From Perkinsus olseni (taxonomy: Eukaryota; Perkinsozoa; Perkinsida; Perkinsidae): 64,000 nt of DNA. The DNA lies in NCBI GenBank assembly GCA_013115135.1, contig JABANP010000171.1, positions 34,234 through 98,233 on the forward strand, written 5' to 3'. The translations under genes and the position numbers were made by a program. This document shows, piece after piece, positions 46,901 through 60,025 of the stretch. A model generated the notes under the pieces. That model was not told the DNA's origin and searched no databases. It saw nothing but the letters and a program-made list of their open reading frames with translations. How positions within the stretch are numbered: position 1 is the first letter of the stretch; the number at the start of each line of letters is the position of its first letter.

Positions 46901-49900
46901 CCGCCAATGCGCTGTCGCTGACTTGAAGGGCCACCAGAGTGAAATCGGAGCCAGATGAGAGTCCACTTGCACAGCCACGGCAGCAGCTGTTGTTCGTAGC
47001 ATCCACGATCGTGCAGCAGGAGGTGGGGCCGATCAGACAGCCATTCGCCCTCTATGCCGCGCCTCAAAGTCTCCTTGATACTCCCAGCGACGTCCACGGC
47101 GTCTTTCGAGTTGGCCAAGCCTAGCGTGTCGATGTCTTCCAAGCAACACGCTGATTATGTGCCAAGCCAGCTTCCATCGCAACCCGGCGGACTCCTCAGG
47201 ACTCTCTTCACTCATCGGCTCCGTCATATCCAGTGGTCGCTTCTCACCGAGAGGCCACCGGAGCTCTGACTTCAGCGGGTGCAACAGCAGATCAACCTCG
47301 TCCATCAAAATCACGCCGGCCTGGAAGACGTCAAGGACCTTCAAACAGCGGTCGATCTCCCCTTCAATTTCGCTCCGCTCGGCGGTACTGAGCGGCTCGA
47401 GACGGTCATCAGCGCTGTGCCTTCCGATGAGTTTCTTAAAGAACCTCTTGCCCCTCCGACCAGCACTGGTGTTTGCCTTGAGAATATCGTCATCCACCAG
47501 CCTCTGGCGCAGTTCGGCCCACTTCAACGCCACACTCTTCAGCGTCTGCGGCGTCGTCACAACCACAGCCTGACGACGCTGTGCGGTCAACACTTTCCGT
47601 AGGAACTTCCCATCACAACTATCAGATCGACCAAAGTCAAGAGTGATGACAGAGGCAGCGATGGCCGGTGACGAATAGCGACCTCGAAGGACCTCACGCG
47701 TGAACTCCAGGAGAGACGCCGTGACACAGCAAACGACGAGCTGCTGTCTACTGCGGAAAAGCAGGCCAAGCAAGGGCAGCAGCACAGTAGTCTTGCCAGC
47801 CCCCATGATCATCTGGTGGACCATCGGCTCATCATCAGCCACGGCCTTTGTGAACTTATTCAACAACTCCACCTGTCCGTGTCGCAGTAAAATACCAAAG
47901 AGGAACTCGCAAGTCAGCAACCGAGGGTCGTACCCGAACCTGCCGTTCACGACAGGACCGCAATACGTTCGCCTCGCGCACAGCTCCGAAAGTGTCCTCT
48001 CATCGCCCTTGCCCTCGTCCCTCTCCGCAGACTCCAAGACCCGTCGAAGCTGCTCAATCCGGCTGGCCACAAACATAGCTTGTGCGACCACATTAAACGC
48101 TGCCTCGGGAGTCCAGCTCGGCGTCACCGGACTTCAATTGCCGTAAGATGCCCGCTCCGTCTTCAGTCACGAATAACCGGATAAGAGTACAGAAGTTGAC
48201 CGAAACCTCCTGACCAGATACCATCTCAACCCGTTCTCTCGAGCCGATCGTCGCGTTGGCCAACTCCGTAGCTCTTCGTATCAAACCATCTAAAAGCTGA
48301 CCATCTTCCCGCAACCTCGTCCTCGCCTGCTCGACCACGTCCTCAACACCCTGCGTCAAGAAATAGCTCTCCTGCTCCTCTTCAATTTGCCGGAAGTTCT
48401 CGACGTCAGCCTTCATTCGAGCCACCCATTTCCTCGACAGCGGGCTTCTACAGGCCTGATGGCCACCAATGTCGTCCAGCAGCCCTTCCACCTTCCCAAG
48501 GTGCTGCGTGGCCGGATTCGCCTCCACGCCGCTGCCCGTACGGATCAAGCATGCTCCTCGAACTATGTCGCCGAGCGGTCTCTCAGCGAACGCCGAAGAG
48601 ACTTCATCGCAGTGGAACTCACGCTGATCACGGTCGAAGCTCTCCACAAACGGGGCGCACATCCACGGCCTCGGACACGGTACAGCGGTCTTGGCACGCC
48701 ATGGCGATGCGAAGTGCGGCGGCATCGGTAACTTCGATATTGCACCGCCGACCTCGCGCAGCCACTTGGATTTCTGCTGGCCCAGAATGTCGAACTTGCT
48801 CAGCTTCGGTAGCGGCGGTAGGACCCTCTGCACATCAGCCGAGGGCGAGTCGGATAAGGTTCTCAGTACTAAGGCAAGGCCATCGGAACCTCGAACGCAC
48901 GTACGAGACAGACAGGCAGCCACGGTGTGGGGGTCATCCTCATTCCAAGCCTTGAAGGACAACGCGCCGGCGAAGACCTCATAGATGAACATAAAGTGAA
49001 GAGTGTCGTTCTCCATAAGATACGCCACAGCATCAGCTCCGGCAATCTCCGAGGACTCCCCAGTGGACTTCGAATAGCCACCCAGCTTAGTCCACGACGA
49101 TAGAGTGCTCGTAAGGACACCATCAACGTCACCGCGGCCGCCACTACTGCACCAGCCATCGCCATGGTCGAAGGAAAGACTTACGTCAACAAAGGCAGCA
49201 TCAAGCGACGTTCCTCGCAAGATTTTCCGCCGGTTCTCAACCTCAGTCGACCCCGTCCCAACTTGTATGGTTTCAAGGACCGCCAATTCATCCTCTAAGG
49301 GAAACCACCGCTCCTGCCGCTACATAGCGCAGCTTGGACACGTAGTTGTTCACTAAGTCCGGGTATCCCCCACGGAAAGACGGTATCACAGTCGTCGACA
49401 GAAGGGCAGTAGAGCCGCGGTCAACCTCATCTTCAAAGCGCAAGCATCGACGTGAGTATCATTGAGGAAATCAGACCGCCCGAAAATGGAGATCTGCCCA
49501 ACCGTGGCCTCATCCGTGAAGATATCCATTATCATATCGGCCGCGTCAGCGTAGAGCCCCGCGAGCCACTTCATGCAAAGTAGATGGACGGCGGCGCTCT
49601 GATCCGGCGGGCTCACAAACTGCCCCAGAAACGTGCTGGGGATACACAAAATGGCCACAAACAGGACTTGCCGCTGTGCTCGAAGAGAACCACTTCACCA
49701 CCCACAGCCGTCCGGCCAGCAGAGAGACCAGCGGAGCACAGGATAGCTCGAGTGCCGTAGTCGCCACAGAGCAGGGCAGTGGCGCCGATAAACTCCTTCA
49801 GCAGGGCTTCGGTGCTGGCCGAAATAACATCACCACGACGAGCCAGCCAGTAGTGCTCGTGCTGATCGGACACCAACTTGCCTTCGTGGTCTTTTGAAGG

Positions 49901-52900
49901 TCAATTGCAGCCTCGGGAACTCCACCAGTTCGACCTTGCCGGCCCGGCCCCAGGCCAACACATGAGACACCGCTTCAAGTCTACTGCACAGCGCAGCCAG
50001 CGACGCTACGTCAGAATCGCCAGCGGCGAGAGACAGATTGAGCAGCTCCAGCGGTGGCTCCTGAGACCCCACAATTTGACGGTAGACTCCGATGCGTGAG
50101 AGCGATGCTTGTCATCATCGCCAAACTCCACTGTTAGAACTGTCGGTGGTCGGTTGGGGTCCGGTTGCCTCAGCTCACCCACTAGCCAGCCTTTGTGAGC
50201 GCCGCTTTGCTGCTGCCAGAACATGTACTTGTCCAAGAGCTGCTCAGGCAGGAGTCCCCTAAGGAACCTTCTCGGCACGAACTTCTCCACTCCCCGTTCG
50301 TCCGAGATGCTGCGAGTGATCACTAAAGACTCCTGCGGGACCACATCAGGCACCTCCCGAGGGCCAGCATATGCACTCAGCTTGCCACCCATAACAAGCG
50401 CCCTATCGTCAAGCACGGAGGCAGGCGCATCGCCATCAATGCGACCCCGCGAATGATGCCGACTCATCGCTGCACCAGACGAGTCGCCTGTAGGGCTGGC
50501 GGCCGTGACCAACGACATCGAAGACCATGACGAGAGGCGATGGCCGGGAGACGACCACCACATCCCGAGGAGAGCCTTGGTCACTAAGGCCAGACAGCAG
50601 ACACCAGTCACCACTAGCAGCTTCCTCGTGCAAGCGAAGATTCTTCGGAATGAAGTCGGTCCACGTGGGTAGCTCGGCAAGAAGCTTGTGAGCCCAGTGC
50701 TCTGACGAAAGCTTCTTGCCACCCAGCGCCGCTCGGTGACCATTTCGGATCGACCGTCCACCTTTGAAGATCATGCCTTGACCCAACCACACGATACCAT
50801 TCTCGGAACTGTGAAGACTCGACCTGTGCCACTTGCATGCTCTCCGCGGTGGTCTCGTCGCCGAAAACCTCAAAAAAATCGGGGAATTGCAACGCCCATT
50901 CCGGCAGAGTCCCCGGCTGGTGCTGCTTCAAAGTGAACCTTCCAAGGTTTACATTCACCGTCAAAGCTGGCGGCTGAGTGACCCTGAGCAGCCACGCTGC
51001 ATAGCCCTCCTTCTCGCTACTCTCCTCCCTACGGTCGCCCTCAGAGGACTCAGACTGCGGCACAAAGACACCAGGCAAGCCGCTCTGCTCAGTCCAATGC
51101 CTGTCGGTCGGCGACTCGCCATCGCTGTTGGACACCATCTTGACGACGTCTTCCAGCAAGCTACCAGCCCAGGCGCCATCTGCTTTGAGGCGAAGATAAA
51201 TCGGCCGGCGGAAGAGCGTGAAGGTGTTCATAACTTCGACATTATAGATCCCTCCCAAGACGCCCGACGGGACCTCCGGTTTGCTCCAGCGATGATGCAT
51301 CGACAAGTACACTTGGGCCTTCAGTACCGCACCATACACAACTCTCACCTCTTCTTCGTCCATCTCACAGCTGCTCCGCGCAGCCGCTAGAAGCAGCAAG
51401 TGCGCGTGGGCGCTGTTGGCGTCTTCGTACTTGCGTTTCCGCATGCTTGACTCGCACCATCTCGAAACGATTCGCCAAATCTTGCCAGTGAGTTTCGACC
51501 TCAAGATACTCAGACACTCCTCCATCTCTCCCCGGTCGATCTCCTCGCCATACCACTCCTTCGCATGCTCAACGTAAATGCACACGCGTGCAACCAGCCG
51601 AGCAGCGTAGAGAATGCACCTCTGACTTGGCGCGGTGTCCCTGCCCGTGTCTCGCTCAGCCGCAGCATCCACCAGATCCCCGACGGCGACGGCGATCTGC
51701 TTCGGGCAGTGGAGAAGTTCGTTCATCAGCAGGCCGTCCCGAGTGTAGGTATTTTCCACCGGGCCAGGAATCTTAAATTTTTCACTCGACGGCGGAGCGG
51801 AGGTCCATCGGCCAGGCTCATACAGAGCCGCGTCCAAGACCATCTGCAACCTTGGATTCGCCAAAGCAGCACACCTGTCCCGGTCCGAAAAGAACGCCAA
51901 GAGCAGAGGAATCCGAACATACGGCGCTGTCAGGATCGCCAAAACTCTCTCCACTTGCGAAGGCGACAGCGCGCCGTCGAAATCCGGAAGGTGCTTCAAA
52001 TACAGAACATCTTCCTCTGAGTGAATTTCCTCGTCATCATCGCACAGCGTGGACGGATCTGCCATGCTCGGCACGGAGCGGCACTTCCCTTTTCTTCTTC
52101 CACTGGAAGATCATGCGTCTCATCTTGCCTTTGCCGGTCTCCCCAGCAGTGTTGTAGCCCGCGCACTGTTCCAGATTTTTCATACCAAAACCGCCAACCA
52201 TAACCTTGCCCTTCTCAACCCGCCATTGCAATCGGGCGTCGCTGCTGCGGTACCCCTTGGCCGAGGGATTCGGCAATTTCTCACCGTTCGAGTTGAGCAC
52301 AATTTTAGACAGGAACACCACATCCCGCAGCCAAGCTAGCTCGGGACAGTGGTCCAAGATATCCGACCTCTCGCCGGTGAGCAGCTCGGGGACGCACTCT
52401 CGACAAGACGCGCCAACCCCCAGCTTCAAGCCTAGCTGCTCGATCAGCTGTGTCTCAGCCGGAGCCAACCTTCACGCCAGACACGTCAAATTTGAACAGA
52501 GTTTGTCGTTCTTTCCTGACCTTCAACAACAGCCGATTGGAGCCCTTGGAAGTACTCCAACGCCGCAGCACGAGCACTGCACAGCTCCGGCCACAACAGC
52601 AGCGAGAAGGAGCTCTCCTCGCCGAACACTCCCGGGTCCAACACGAATGGGAGTACAGGTCCATCAGCTTTACCACTGTAATGCTTCGCGAACAGGGATG
52701 GTGTGTCAGTAGAGACAATTCGACACAGCCGATCGGTGAGCACGACCAGCATAGTTGCGGTCACCAGGCGTACCGCATCGGACGCTCTATCGGAGCGGCA
52801 ATCTATACTGAATGCGGCAGCAGCAAAGTGTCTCGTAAGCAGGTGGGTATAGTGTAGCAGGAAGCTTCGGTTGGCCTCAACTCTGAGCTCGGGGAGGCGC

Positions 52901-55900
52901 CAAAACTCCTCGTCGGTCGGCAATGGCACCACTCGGCACATCGCGCTGGCGATCAGTGAGAAGGATGTCTGCTGAGCTTGCGGAATCTCCTCAGACTGAT
53001 TTTGCAGCAGGGCGATTGACGTGACAGCGTTGTATAGGAAATCACGGAGCTGGGCAACCGATCGGATGCGTTCGCTCTGCAGCGAACACAAGTCCACCGG
53101 AATGACGATAGCTGGCGGCCTGGCTGGGCCCGCTAGACCATCTACATCTTCTATCCTGGACAAGCGGTCGAACCAAGGGAATTTCGTATTCACCTCAGAG
53201 TACCTACGAACGACGAGATCTCTCCGGACGTTGCGAAATTTCACAAAAAAATTTCCAGAATTCCAGAATGCGGAATTTTTCCACTACTTCGAGTACCGTA
53301 ATTTCCCCAAAATCTCTCCAAGATAAGACCGGCCAGCCACCGCCGTCAATAACCATACATCGAATTACCGTAAGACTGCGCAAGAATGGATGGAGTTGCA
53401 AAAGTCGACCTCAGTAAGTGTGGAGTTCTCTACGTCAGTGAGGCGGTGAATAGTAGCTCGCAAGGTATTATACTGAAATTCTCGGCTTCAACTCAGTCGC
53501 CTTGACAGCAGTAAGATTCTTACTGGGAGGGTATATATACTCCTACTAACCCACAGGAGACTCCCAGACAGTCCCGAGAATTTCCGTATTTTTCAGCGTC
53601 TTTCCACTGAACGTCCTGGTACCCCAACCAAAATGCTAATACCAACCCTTCTCTTACTGAATAGAGTCATCCGGAAGGCTGGGAGGTCTCCACTGCTGCT
53701 GACTCTCATCGGGGCATGCCAGCGTGGCCTCGATGGCTGCCTCTATCTTGGAAGTTTCGTGCGCTATGAAGGGCGATGACCTCGAATTAGGGAACCTGCC
53801 AGCCACTACTTCTACCGACCCAGTGAAGTCACATCAATCGAAAACAATATTCAACACTGGCCGCCTCCTGCAGTCAGGGTCCCTAGGAGTGCCCAGAAGG
53901 TAGATCCCTCAGAAAGAGAATGAGAACAGCTTCTACGATGCTCGTCCAGTTTATGGGTCGAGCTCAGAGACGTGTAGAATTATTCAGTAAGCTCAGGGAA
54001 TAGTGCTCGGATTGCCGGAAGCTCGTCGAGTGCGACTCCTATGGATTCGTCAAGGAATCATTACAGGGGTTTCTTTCGGACGAAATTGACAACCAACATA
54101 GCAGCAGGAGTGAGACAGCGGCAATATCTCAGGTTAGTGACACGCAGAGCTCTTCTAGTGAGTCCTCCTACAACCAATCCTATCGCTATCATCAGGCTAA
54201 AATATACATCTTACGATCCGATCTGATGAGTATTATTACAAAAATATAATTACCAGTATAATTTAGTGATCCTCTCTGTATACAAAGATATATTACTTTC
54301 ATCCAGAGACGGTCCATCCATACCCAACTTACACTTTCTTATGCTCAGCAGCATACCAGGCCAACCCCCGGCACAGCAACCGTCGAGTACGTTGCGTCAT
54401 GCCCATCAAAGTTTTCCCCGGTAGAAGACTTAGCACGCACTCCCGCGTGGACACAAACGCCGTCCAGGCGGCAGTGGACTCGTCGAAGCCCTCAGGCGAA
54501 GGCAACCATCGGAGAACCTAAAAACACACAGGATGCGGGATGGCAAGCACGTGGGCAAACCAAGCGCGCGGGTTTCCAGTCCCCCAAAACCCCAAGCCCA
54601 TCGGAGCAGATCTCTCTAGAATGCTCAGCCGCTCAGGAGCGACTCGAGTCCTCTACGCGTTGACGCCGAAAACGAAATCTCAAAGTACCACAAATTAGAG
54701 AATATTCATCCCAGAGAGACGCTGTTTTACGACTGCCCGAGGCGTTCTTTCAGCCGAGAGGTCCGAGCGAATTGCAAAACACACGGTTTGAGGGCGCAAT
54801 CACGCTCATTATACTCGACTACCAGCCATTAGAATGATTCCCTCTAAGTATTTACAACATCCCCATCCTCCTGTAGGATTCCCACAACGGCAGTGCCACT
54901 CAATACTCAGCGACCGAGCAGCCCCACACCCTCCCCGAGGATCAAGCTCACCGTGTAGAGCGCCGCTGTGCAGGTGATAGCACAGGAATTGTCCCCACCG
55001 ATCGCTGGAGGCAGCCACGACGCGAACTCCACCATCCCTGGGAATTTCTGACACAATGATTCTGCCTTCCCGCTGCACCTCCGAGCTTCTTACATTCATC
55101 TGTCCCTCGATGGGCGTGTCGTTCAAAAAGGGCAATAAAGTTCCGAAAACAAACTTCGCTCCGCCTGATTTTTTCTCTGGCACTAGAAGTTGCTTGAACA
55201 GCTCGATCCAGAACGTCGTCACTTCAACCCTTTCTCTCGGAACGTCGTCAAAAATGAGAGGATTCAGTCGCTGCTCCCCAAGCCCATCATGATACACAGG
55301 AAAGTATCTCAGTGCCCTCCCGCCACAGCAAGCCATCGCCACTTGACACTTCTGGTCGCTGACCGCGCGCACCAAAATTAATACCATACGCCCAGGGAAT
55401 CCCGCGGGAATCATCACAATCTGGCCGGCCGCCAACTGTCGGATCTTCGCGGTGACGGAGATGACGAGCTCCAAAAGATAGACTGGTAGGCGCTGCGGCG
55501 AACCTGAAAAACTACTGATGGGTCGAAGGCACCCACGAGGGAGACTACGCTAGTATGGTCCGCAAAGACCCGCGATTGCCGTTCGAAAACAGCGCCAAAA
55601 ATTTGCGTTAAGTCAACTTATGACGGGTCTCTGCTAGCACGATGCCTCCTCAGCTATTCTTCTACCCGTTAGCGAAGATTTGGTATGAGCGCGTCGCATG
55701 TCAGGAAAAGCCGATAATCTCCTCGCCGCATGGATGGCTCTGTTCGGTGTTTGCTACAGCAAGGGCATCCGCGAGAGACACTCCAATGACTATGATAATC
55801 CTTAAGTGTTACGGCGAAGTCAATACTCAAGCTCACCTCAGGCGAGGCTTTCTTGGGTACTGGCCTCGGGACAGCTCGACACACGGAGCATGCAGCCGCG

Positions 55901-57921
55901 AAGACATTTTTGACTGACTGAGGGATACCGGTGATCCGACCAAGAACCTGAACGAGAAACGCTTCATCAGACTGGGCCAAGTATTCCGTTGTGGTGTTGT
56001 ATTTTCCCAACGTTTTAGAAACATGCGAACCAAAGCATTCGCCAGTGATACAATGCCATGCTATATGCTGCTGAACTAGTGTTAGTTACAGTCGGTGATT
56101 TAATATCCAGTACCATTGTCTAAGACTTATACCATCAAGTATCCACTCGGTCGCCCTATTATTAGCTCAGCTGTACCTTTGAGCTATCGATAGAGAGCCT
56201 CTGAGTAGCATAGAGGCAGATCAGTAAACCCAGATAAAATCTCGCGAGCTCTCTCCAAGCCCACAAAGGCAGACCTCCCGAGACGCTTTACACGCATTCC
56301 AACTGAAGATGAACTGTAGTAGCGACGACCACAGTGCAACAGCACGATCTCAATAATCAGTTGAGGACAACCCAATGCCTCCCCCCTACTTCCCCTCGGG
56401 CGACTCACCATCGAGAATATTCCCAAAGTCCCCTGCATACTCTCCACTGTCCCAGTCTCCGCCGACTCAGAGACCTCATCCATAAGAACCTCTCTCGGCT
56501 GTGTGGCACCAACCTGTCAAACTAAGGTTTCACGATGGCAAGCAGCCGAGGTTCAGAAACTTGCAACTCGCTTGCTTGCTACAAGTAGCTTGCTGGTCTG
56601 AAGCTGAAGTACTTGCCGATGAAAACTGCTATGTTGCGCTGCAATATCCGAAGTAGGTTTCTCTCAACAACGCCAGAACGCACGGCCTAATTTCCAAATT
56701 TTGGGTGACCCATCCGGGATAAGATTCATGAGAAGATTTTGGTTGTAACATCCTGACGGCCGAAATCTTCGGAATCTTCATTCCGCGCTCCAAGAGCAGT
56801 GCCTCTGACCATTCCGTCACGAAGTCTGATTCCAATGCTCCATGCTGCACTTAGTCGTTCAAGCCCAATCTTAGGAGCTGGCCACTAGCAGCACGGCTCA
56901 CCCATGACCCTAGGCCGTCCAAAAACGAAAGATGACCTCGCCCCCTCTCGCCAGTACTACCACAACCTCCGGCAAGCAGCCATCCATGCCGTATTCCGAA
57001 GCCGCTGAGTGAATCAAACGGTTCTGAGCCCAAGGGCCAACTGACGCACACAGCCAGAGCCCGACCTGCTCACCTGTGCTTTGTGAGTCAACTTCCTCTT
57101 GGACTTCTCTGCTGCTGATGCAGCGCGATCGACCAACTCCTTCGCGCTCCTTTTCGGCGTCGACGCTCCTACCGGCAAACACAGTTTGATACCACATTTT
57201 CGGCTCTCCGCGATGAGGATATTCAGAGAGTTTCAGCAAAAGATATTCAATATAAAATAAATAAACAATTTAATACTTTTGGTATGAGTACTGATAGATC
57301 AGAGTATTAGCCTCATTATACCCGAAACTGAAGAATTCAGTGAAACCAGCCTACGATCAAAATATATCATGAAGTTTTGTACACAATCAATGACGCTGGG
57401 TGAGTCGAGACCCGGAAATTTTTTGGTGCTATACTTTCAATGACCTTTAGGATAGTCTATTTTGACGTAAGATATAGTTTCCTTGGAGCTTCCATACAGC
57501 TGCTCAGCGGTCTAAAAGCCAATTGCCTCGAGGAACGATCTTCACGGAAAAGCAACTTCAATTTGGACAGAACAGTGTTCACTGGCTGGGAAAAGGCAAC
57601 CTTGATTTCGTCAGATCTCATGACCCTCGACGATCTAAATATGATAACGCGGCGTCGACCTAAGCATACCACAATTCTCCCAGAAAGATAACTCGAAAAC
57701 CCTGCCGATGATTTGATGAACAGACAACCAAAATAAAAATTCACCAACTCCCGTCCACCCTTACTACCAACATTCTCATCATCACTCGACGACGCCAGAG
57801 GTATCGATGCGTCACAGAGCAGATCGGTGAGCACTGCGTCCATGAAGGGGCTATGTGCCAGGGACTCAGCAGCTGATGGGGTCGAAGCGTCTGCAGTAAC
57901 ATTTTCGGGAAGGTCCATCAT
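40093..57921 (-). CDS. Giant DUF3638/DUF3645-type P-loop protein with EF-hand-like and VPS62-like C-terminus
   Basis: Function not established. I group the exons because conserved blocks of one protist/fungal giant family appear in order. Near 57.9 kb an acidic start exon; 55505-54960 has an I-P-A-G-F-P-G.. block; 54520-54333 and 53244-52486 are helical; 52074-50614 has V-N-V-N-L-G-R-F-T-L-K and V-G-S-R-H-D-L-Q-R-W. 49286-47033 is the helicase-like core with Walker A (M-G-A-G-K-T-T, 47806-47789) and Walker B (M-D-E-V-D-L-L-L-H-P, about 47290). 47006-46392 has V-P-Y-V-G-K-D.. H-P-D-V-L-I-G. Then G-F-S-G-T-P-N-D-L-L-P (45.4 kb), A-L-I-D-C-G-A-L-I-T-G (44.85 kb), R-R-F-T-F-Y-D-H-I-H-T-T-G-M-D (44.27 kb), Q-Q-N-L-E-N-V-W-R (43.2 kb), an EQ-rich exon (42603-42538) and R-R-L-K-N-V-I-V (41.9 kb). 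EF-hand-like segments and a VPS62/VPS13-like end (40900-40093) close it. Start and some junctions are unproven; two adjoining genes are possible. Confidence 0.72.
40901..41836 (-). other. EF-hand-like segments in the giant gene
   Basis: Three helix-loop-helix style segments read F-M-A-W-S-E-H-H-R-D-G-I-T-P-Q-L (about 41050), L-W-Q-F-V-D-C-E-R-T-G-F-T-S-Q-Q-L (about 41345) and L-L-D-F-D-V-A-A-S-L-S-R-E-D-V (about 41815). Spacing resembles EF-hands, but several calcium-ligating positions are not Asp/Glu, so calcium binding is doubtful. Confidence 0.4.
42538..42603 (-). other. EQ-repeat exon of the giant gene
   Basis: A 66-nt exon bounded by gtgttag and CAG|GTAACT encodes 22 residues, almost all alternating Glu and Gln. 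EQ/E-rich charged stretches at this place are seen in members of this giant family. On the plus strand it appears as a ttcttgctc-type CT-rich repeat. Confidence 0.75.
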
Positions 57922-58339
57922 AGGAATACTACAGAACTGATCCGCAACCGATCATCCGGCAGGCCCGGTGGGCGAATTGAAGCTCTAGTTCGAACCAGCT
58001 ATCATGGACAGCAACGAGCTCACCTCTTCTTTCCTTACCAAGAGACCCTCAGCGATATTTTCCCACAAATAATATGGACTTGTAGGCATCACTGTCACCC
58101 ACTGGGGCCAGCCCAGTGCATCGAGTAAGACACTAAGGTCTATCAGACCGTCATAATCTATGACGGTCCGGAAGCTCTTAGCATTTACGAGTCTTCTCGT
58201 TTATTACCCATTAACAAAATGAGTCGTAAATGGCGAACAGATAGTCGATTCACTGTGACCGGTTCATGGGCCTCTTAGGGGCGGTTGATTCAGAGCCCAT
58301 GAATCAGGGGAGCACTAAGCTCAAGTTACCACCCCAAAG

Positions 58340-58550
58340 AGAATCACTTCGACCCGAGTTCGAGTCCCACAGAAAACGCATCCTTTTCAAACAATTAGAC
58401 TTGTTTAGTCATTGTTTGTCTTCGAGTTGCCGGACAACAAGCAATGTTGTTCAGACGTTGCTCTGGATTATTTGGTACGATGGACGAGCAGCTGACTGAT
58501 AACCCGAATTCGAAACCCTGCCCTGGTTCGATCCGCACACGCGCCTTTTT
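58340..58550 (+). repeat. tRNA-like element with two B-box sequences and a T-run
   Basis: gagttcgagtccc at 58356-58368 and tggttcgatccgc at 58524-58536 match the tRNA B-box (GGTTCGANNCC). The second is followed within 15 bp by a run of seven T, the form of a Pol III terminator. No complete cloverleaf folds by eye, so this is not called a tRNA gene; a tRNA-derived SINE or pseudo-tRNA is more likely. Confidence 0.35.
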
Positions 58551-59734
58551 TTATTTATGGGCCACAAAGCGGGTGTCTAGGCAGGTGTTAGATTGGATAA
58601 CTTAACAAGAGTCGTTTACAGTGGTTCTTGAGTTATAACTACAGTAATAACAGCAATACGTAAGCTAGGCTAGCAAGGGAGGCAGTTACAAGGGGAATCC
58701 TGGAGCGACACAATCAAATTGTGTACAACCCCTCCTCACAGTAGGTTCGGCGCTCTCTAACTCATTGGCTCAGGTGGTGGATATTTTAGTCCCCCCCACT
58801 TGCTGAGTGTTTCACGCATTCGAAAAGCACTTGTCGGACAAATGGGACAAGTCTTGTCCCAAAGCCCAATGTGAAAGGTCCCTTGTCAAGGAGGCTTCCT
58901 GCGCACTCAAGTGGTCACTTTCGGCAAGGTCCCCTGAGCCGAAGAGTGCTTCGATGAGCGGCCACTCCAAGGAGGTCGTGTGAAACCCACTTTCCTTTTA
59001 AACTAGCACGCTTTCGGCGTGTGTGTCTGGAGGGTAAGACCAAAGGATCGGCGGTCATCGAAAGGGTGACGTGCTCTTATGTACCCAGATGCTGACCGCG
59101 TCACGCGGTCCGCGTCCCCTGCGCCTTGGTGTGGCGGGGTGGACTAAAACGAACATCCATATGGTACTTAGTCGAACGAGTCGACCCATAACCTATGGGC
59201 CAAAGATATCGAGATCGTGTCAAGCGCTGGTTTCGATAGTCGCATCATGTGAGTCACATGTTCACTATTCTCCCAGGGAGAATCTCCCTTGTGGCACGCG
59301 TGGTGTCACGTGACGTGACGTCGTATGATCACAGTGTTGGGGGTTCCAACCATACTGGAAGCAAGGAATCGCTACCAAGAGGGTTGCTCAGAAGTTTACA
59401 GACGCGCAGGGCGATGGATAACTGGAGGGCGCAACCACTATGTCGAGCGCGTTGACTCGAGGGCCGGCGCTCCGGGGGCGGATGGCTCTCTACTAGCATA
59501 ATCCCTAACAGATAGACAGCTCGCGGGAGACGAGAGTCGATCAGAGCTACCGACTCCTCTCTTGCCCGCCACGGCGAGGCGAAAAAGCCGATTCTATTCC
59601 CAGAATTTTCCCACTCAGGGGCCCTGAGTCAGGGCAGCTGGGCAATTGGCCATCGCGGGTCCTCCGTGGTCCAGTAACGGCATACTCACACTAAGCGTGC
59701 AGGACATGACGTATCCAGCACGTCATCGTCACGA

Positions 59735-59753
59735 TGACGTCACGATGACGTCA
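59735..59753. promoter_or_regulatory. Two CRE-type palindromes (TGACGTCA)
   Basis: Perfect TGACGTCA octamers at 59735-59742 and 59746-59753, 11 bp apart, about 270 bp upstream of the family C gene at 60026. bZIP binding is known for this octamer in other eukaryotes; its use here is inference. Confidence 0.3.
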
Positions 59754-60025
59754 CGAGGGACTCCCCGGTGTCTCCTCGTACAGGTTTTGAGCTGCGGTGT
59801 CACATTGCTGGGGTCGTCACCTTGTGTCAGCGTAGAACTACGATTGCAGTGACCTCACTCAGGCAATCATACAAGTTGCAGTTCGACATCTGTTGAACTG
59901 CTCCTCAGAGTGTGACCCCGTATCATCATTTGTATTCCCTTTAGTTGTAGTTGCCGACCTCCGAGGTTCTATCCTGAGTTGATCCATGGTCTTCCCAAGA
60001 AAAGTCATCAGTGGTATCTTTTCTC

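Larger units (their letters stand above)
57922..59985. other. Intergenic, promoter side of the giant gene
   Basis: No supported gene. It contains the tRNA-like element at 58340-58550 and short palindromes, including two TGACGTCA octamers (59735-59753) and gtcacgtgacgtgacgtc at about 59306-59323. Plus-strand frames at 58266 and 59071 have no recognisable family. Confidence 0.45.

Noticed and set aside
48093..48180. Frameshift inside the giant gene between two long frames
   Set aside because: A 46-nt intron (GTTATT..TTGAAG) joins the frames with the correct phase.
2042..51510. Recurring TCGACCTAAGATAC-like motif as a spliced-leader relic
   Set aside because: Several occurrences (28027, 35375, 51497) are simply coding for Y-L-R-L or Y-L-G type residues, and the rest are too few and too variable. 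It does not match known spliced-leader sequences.
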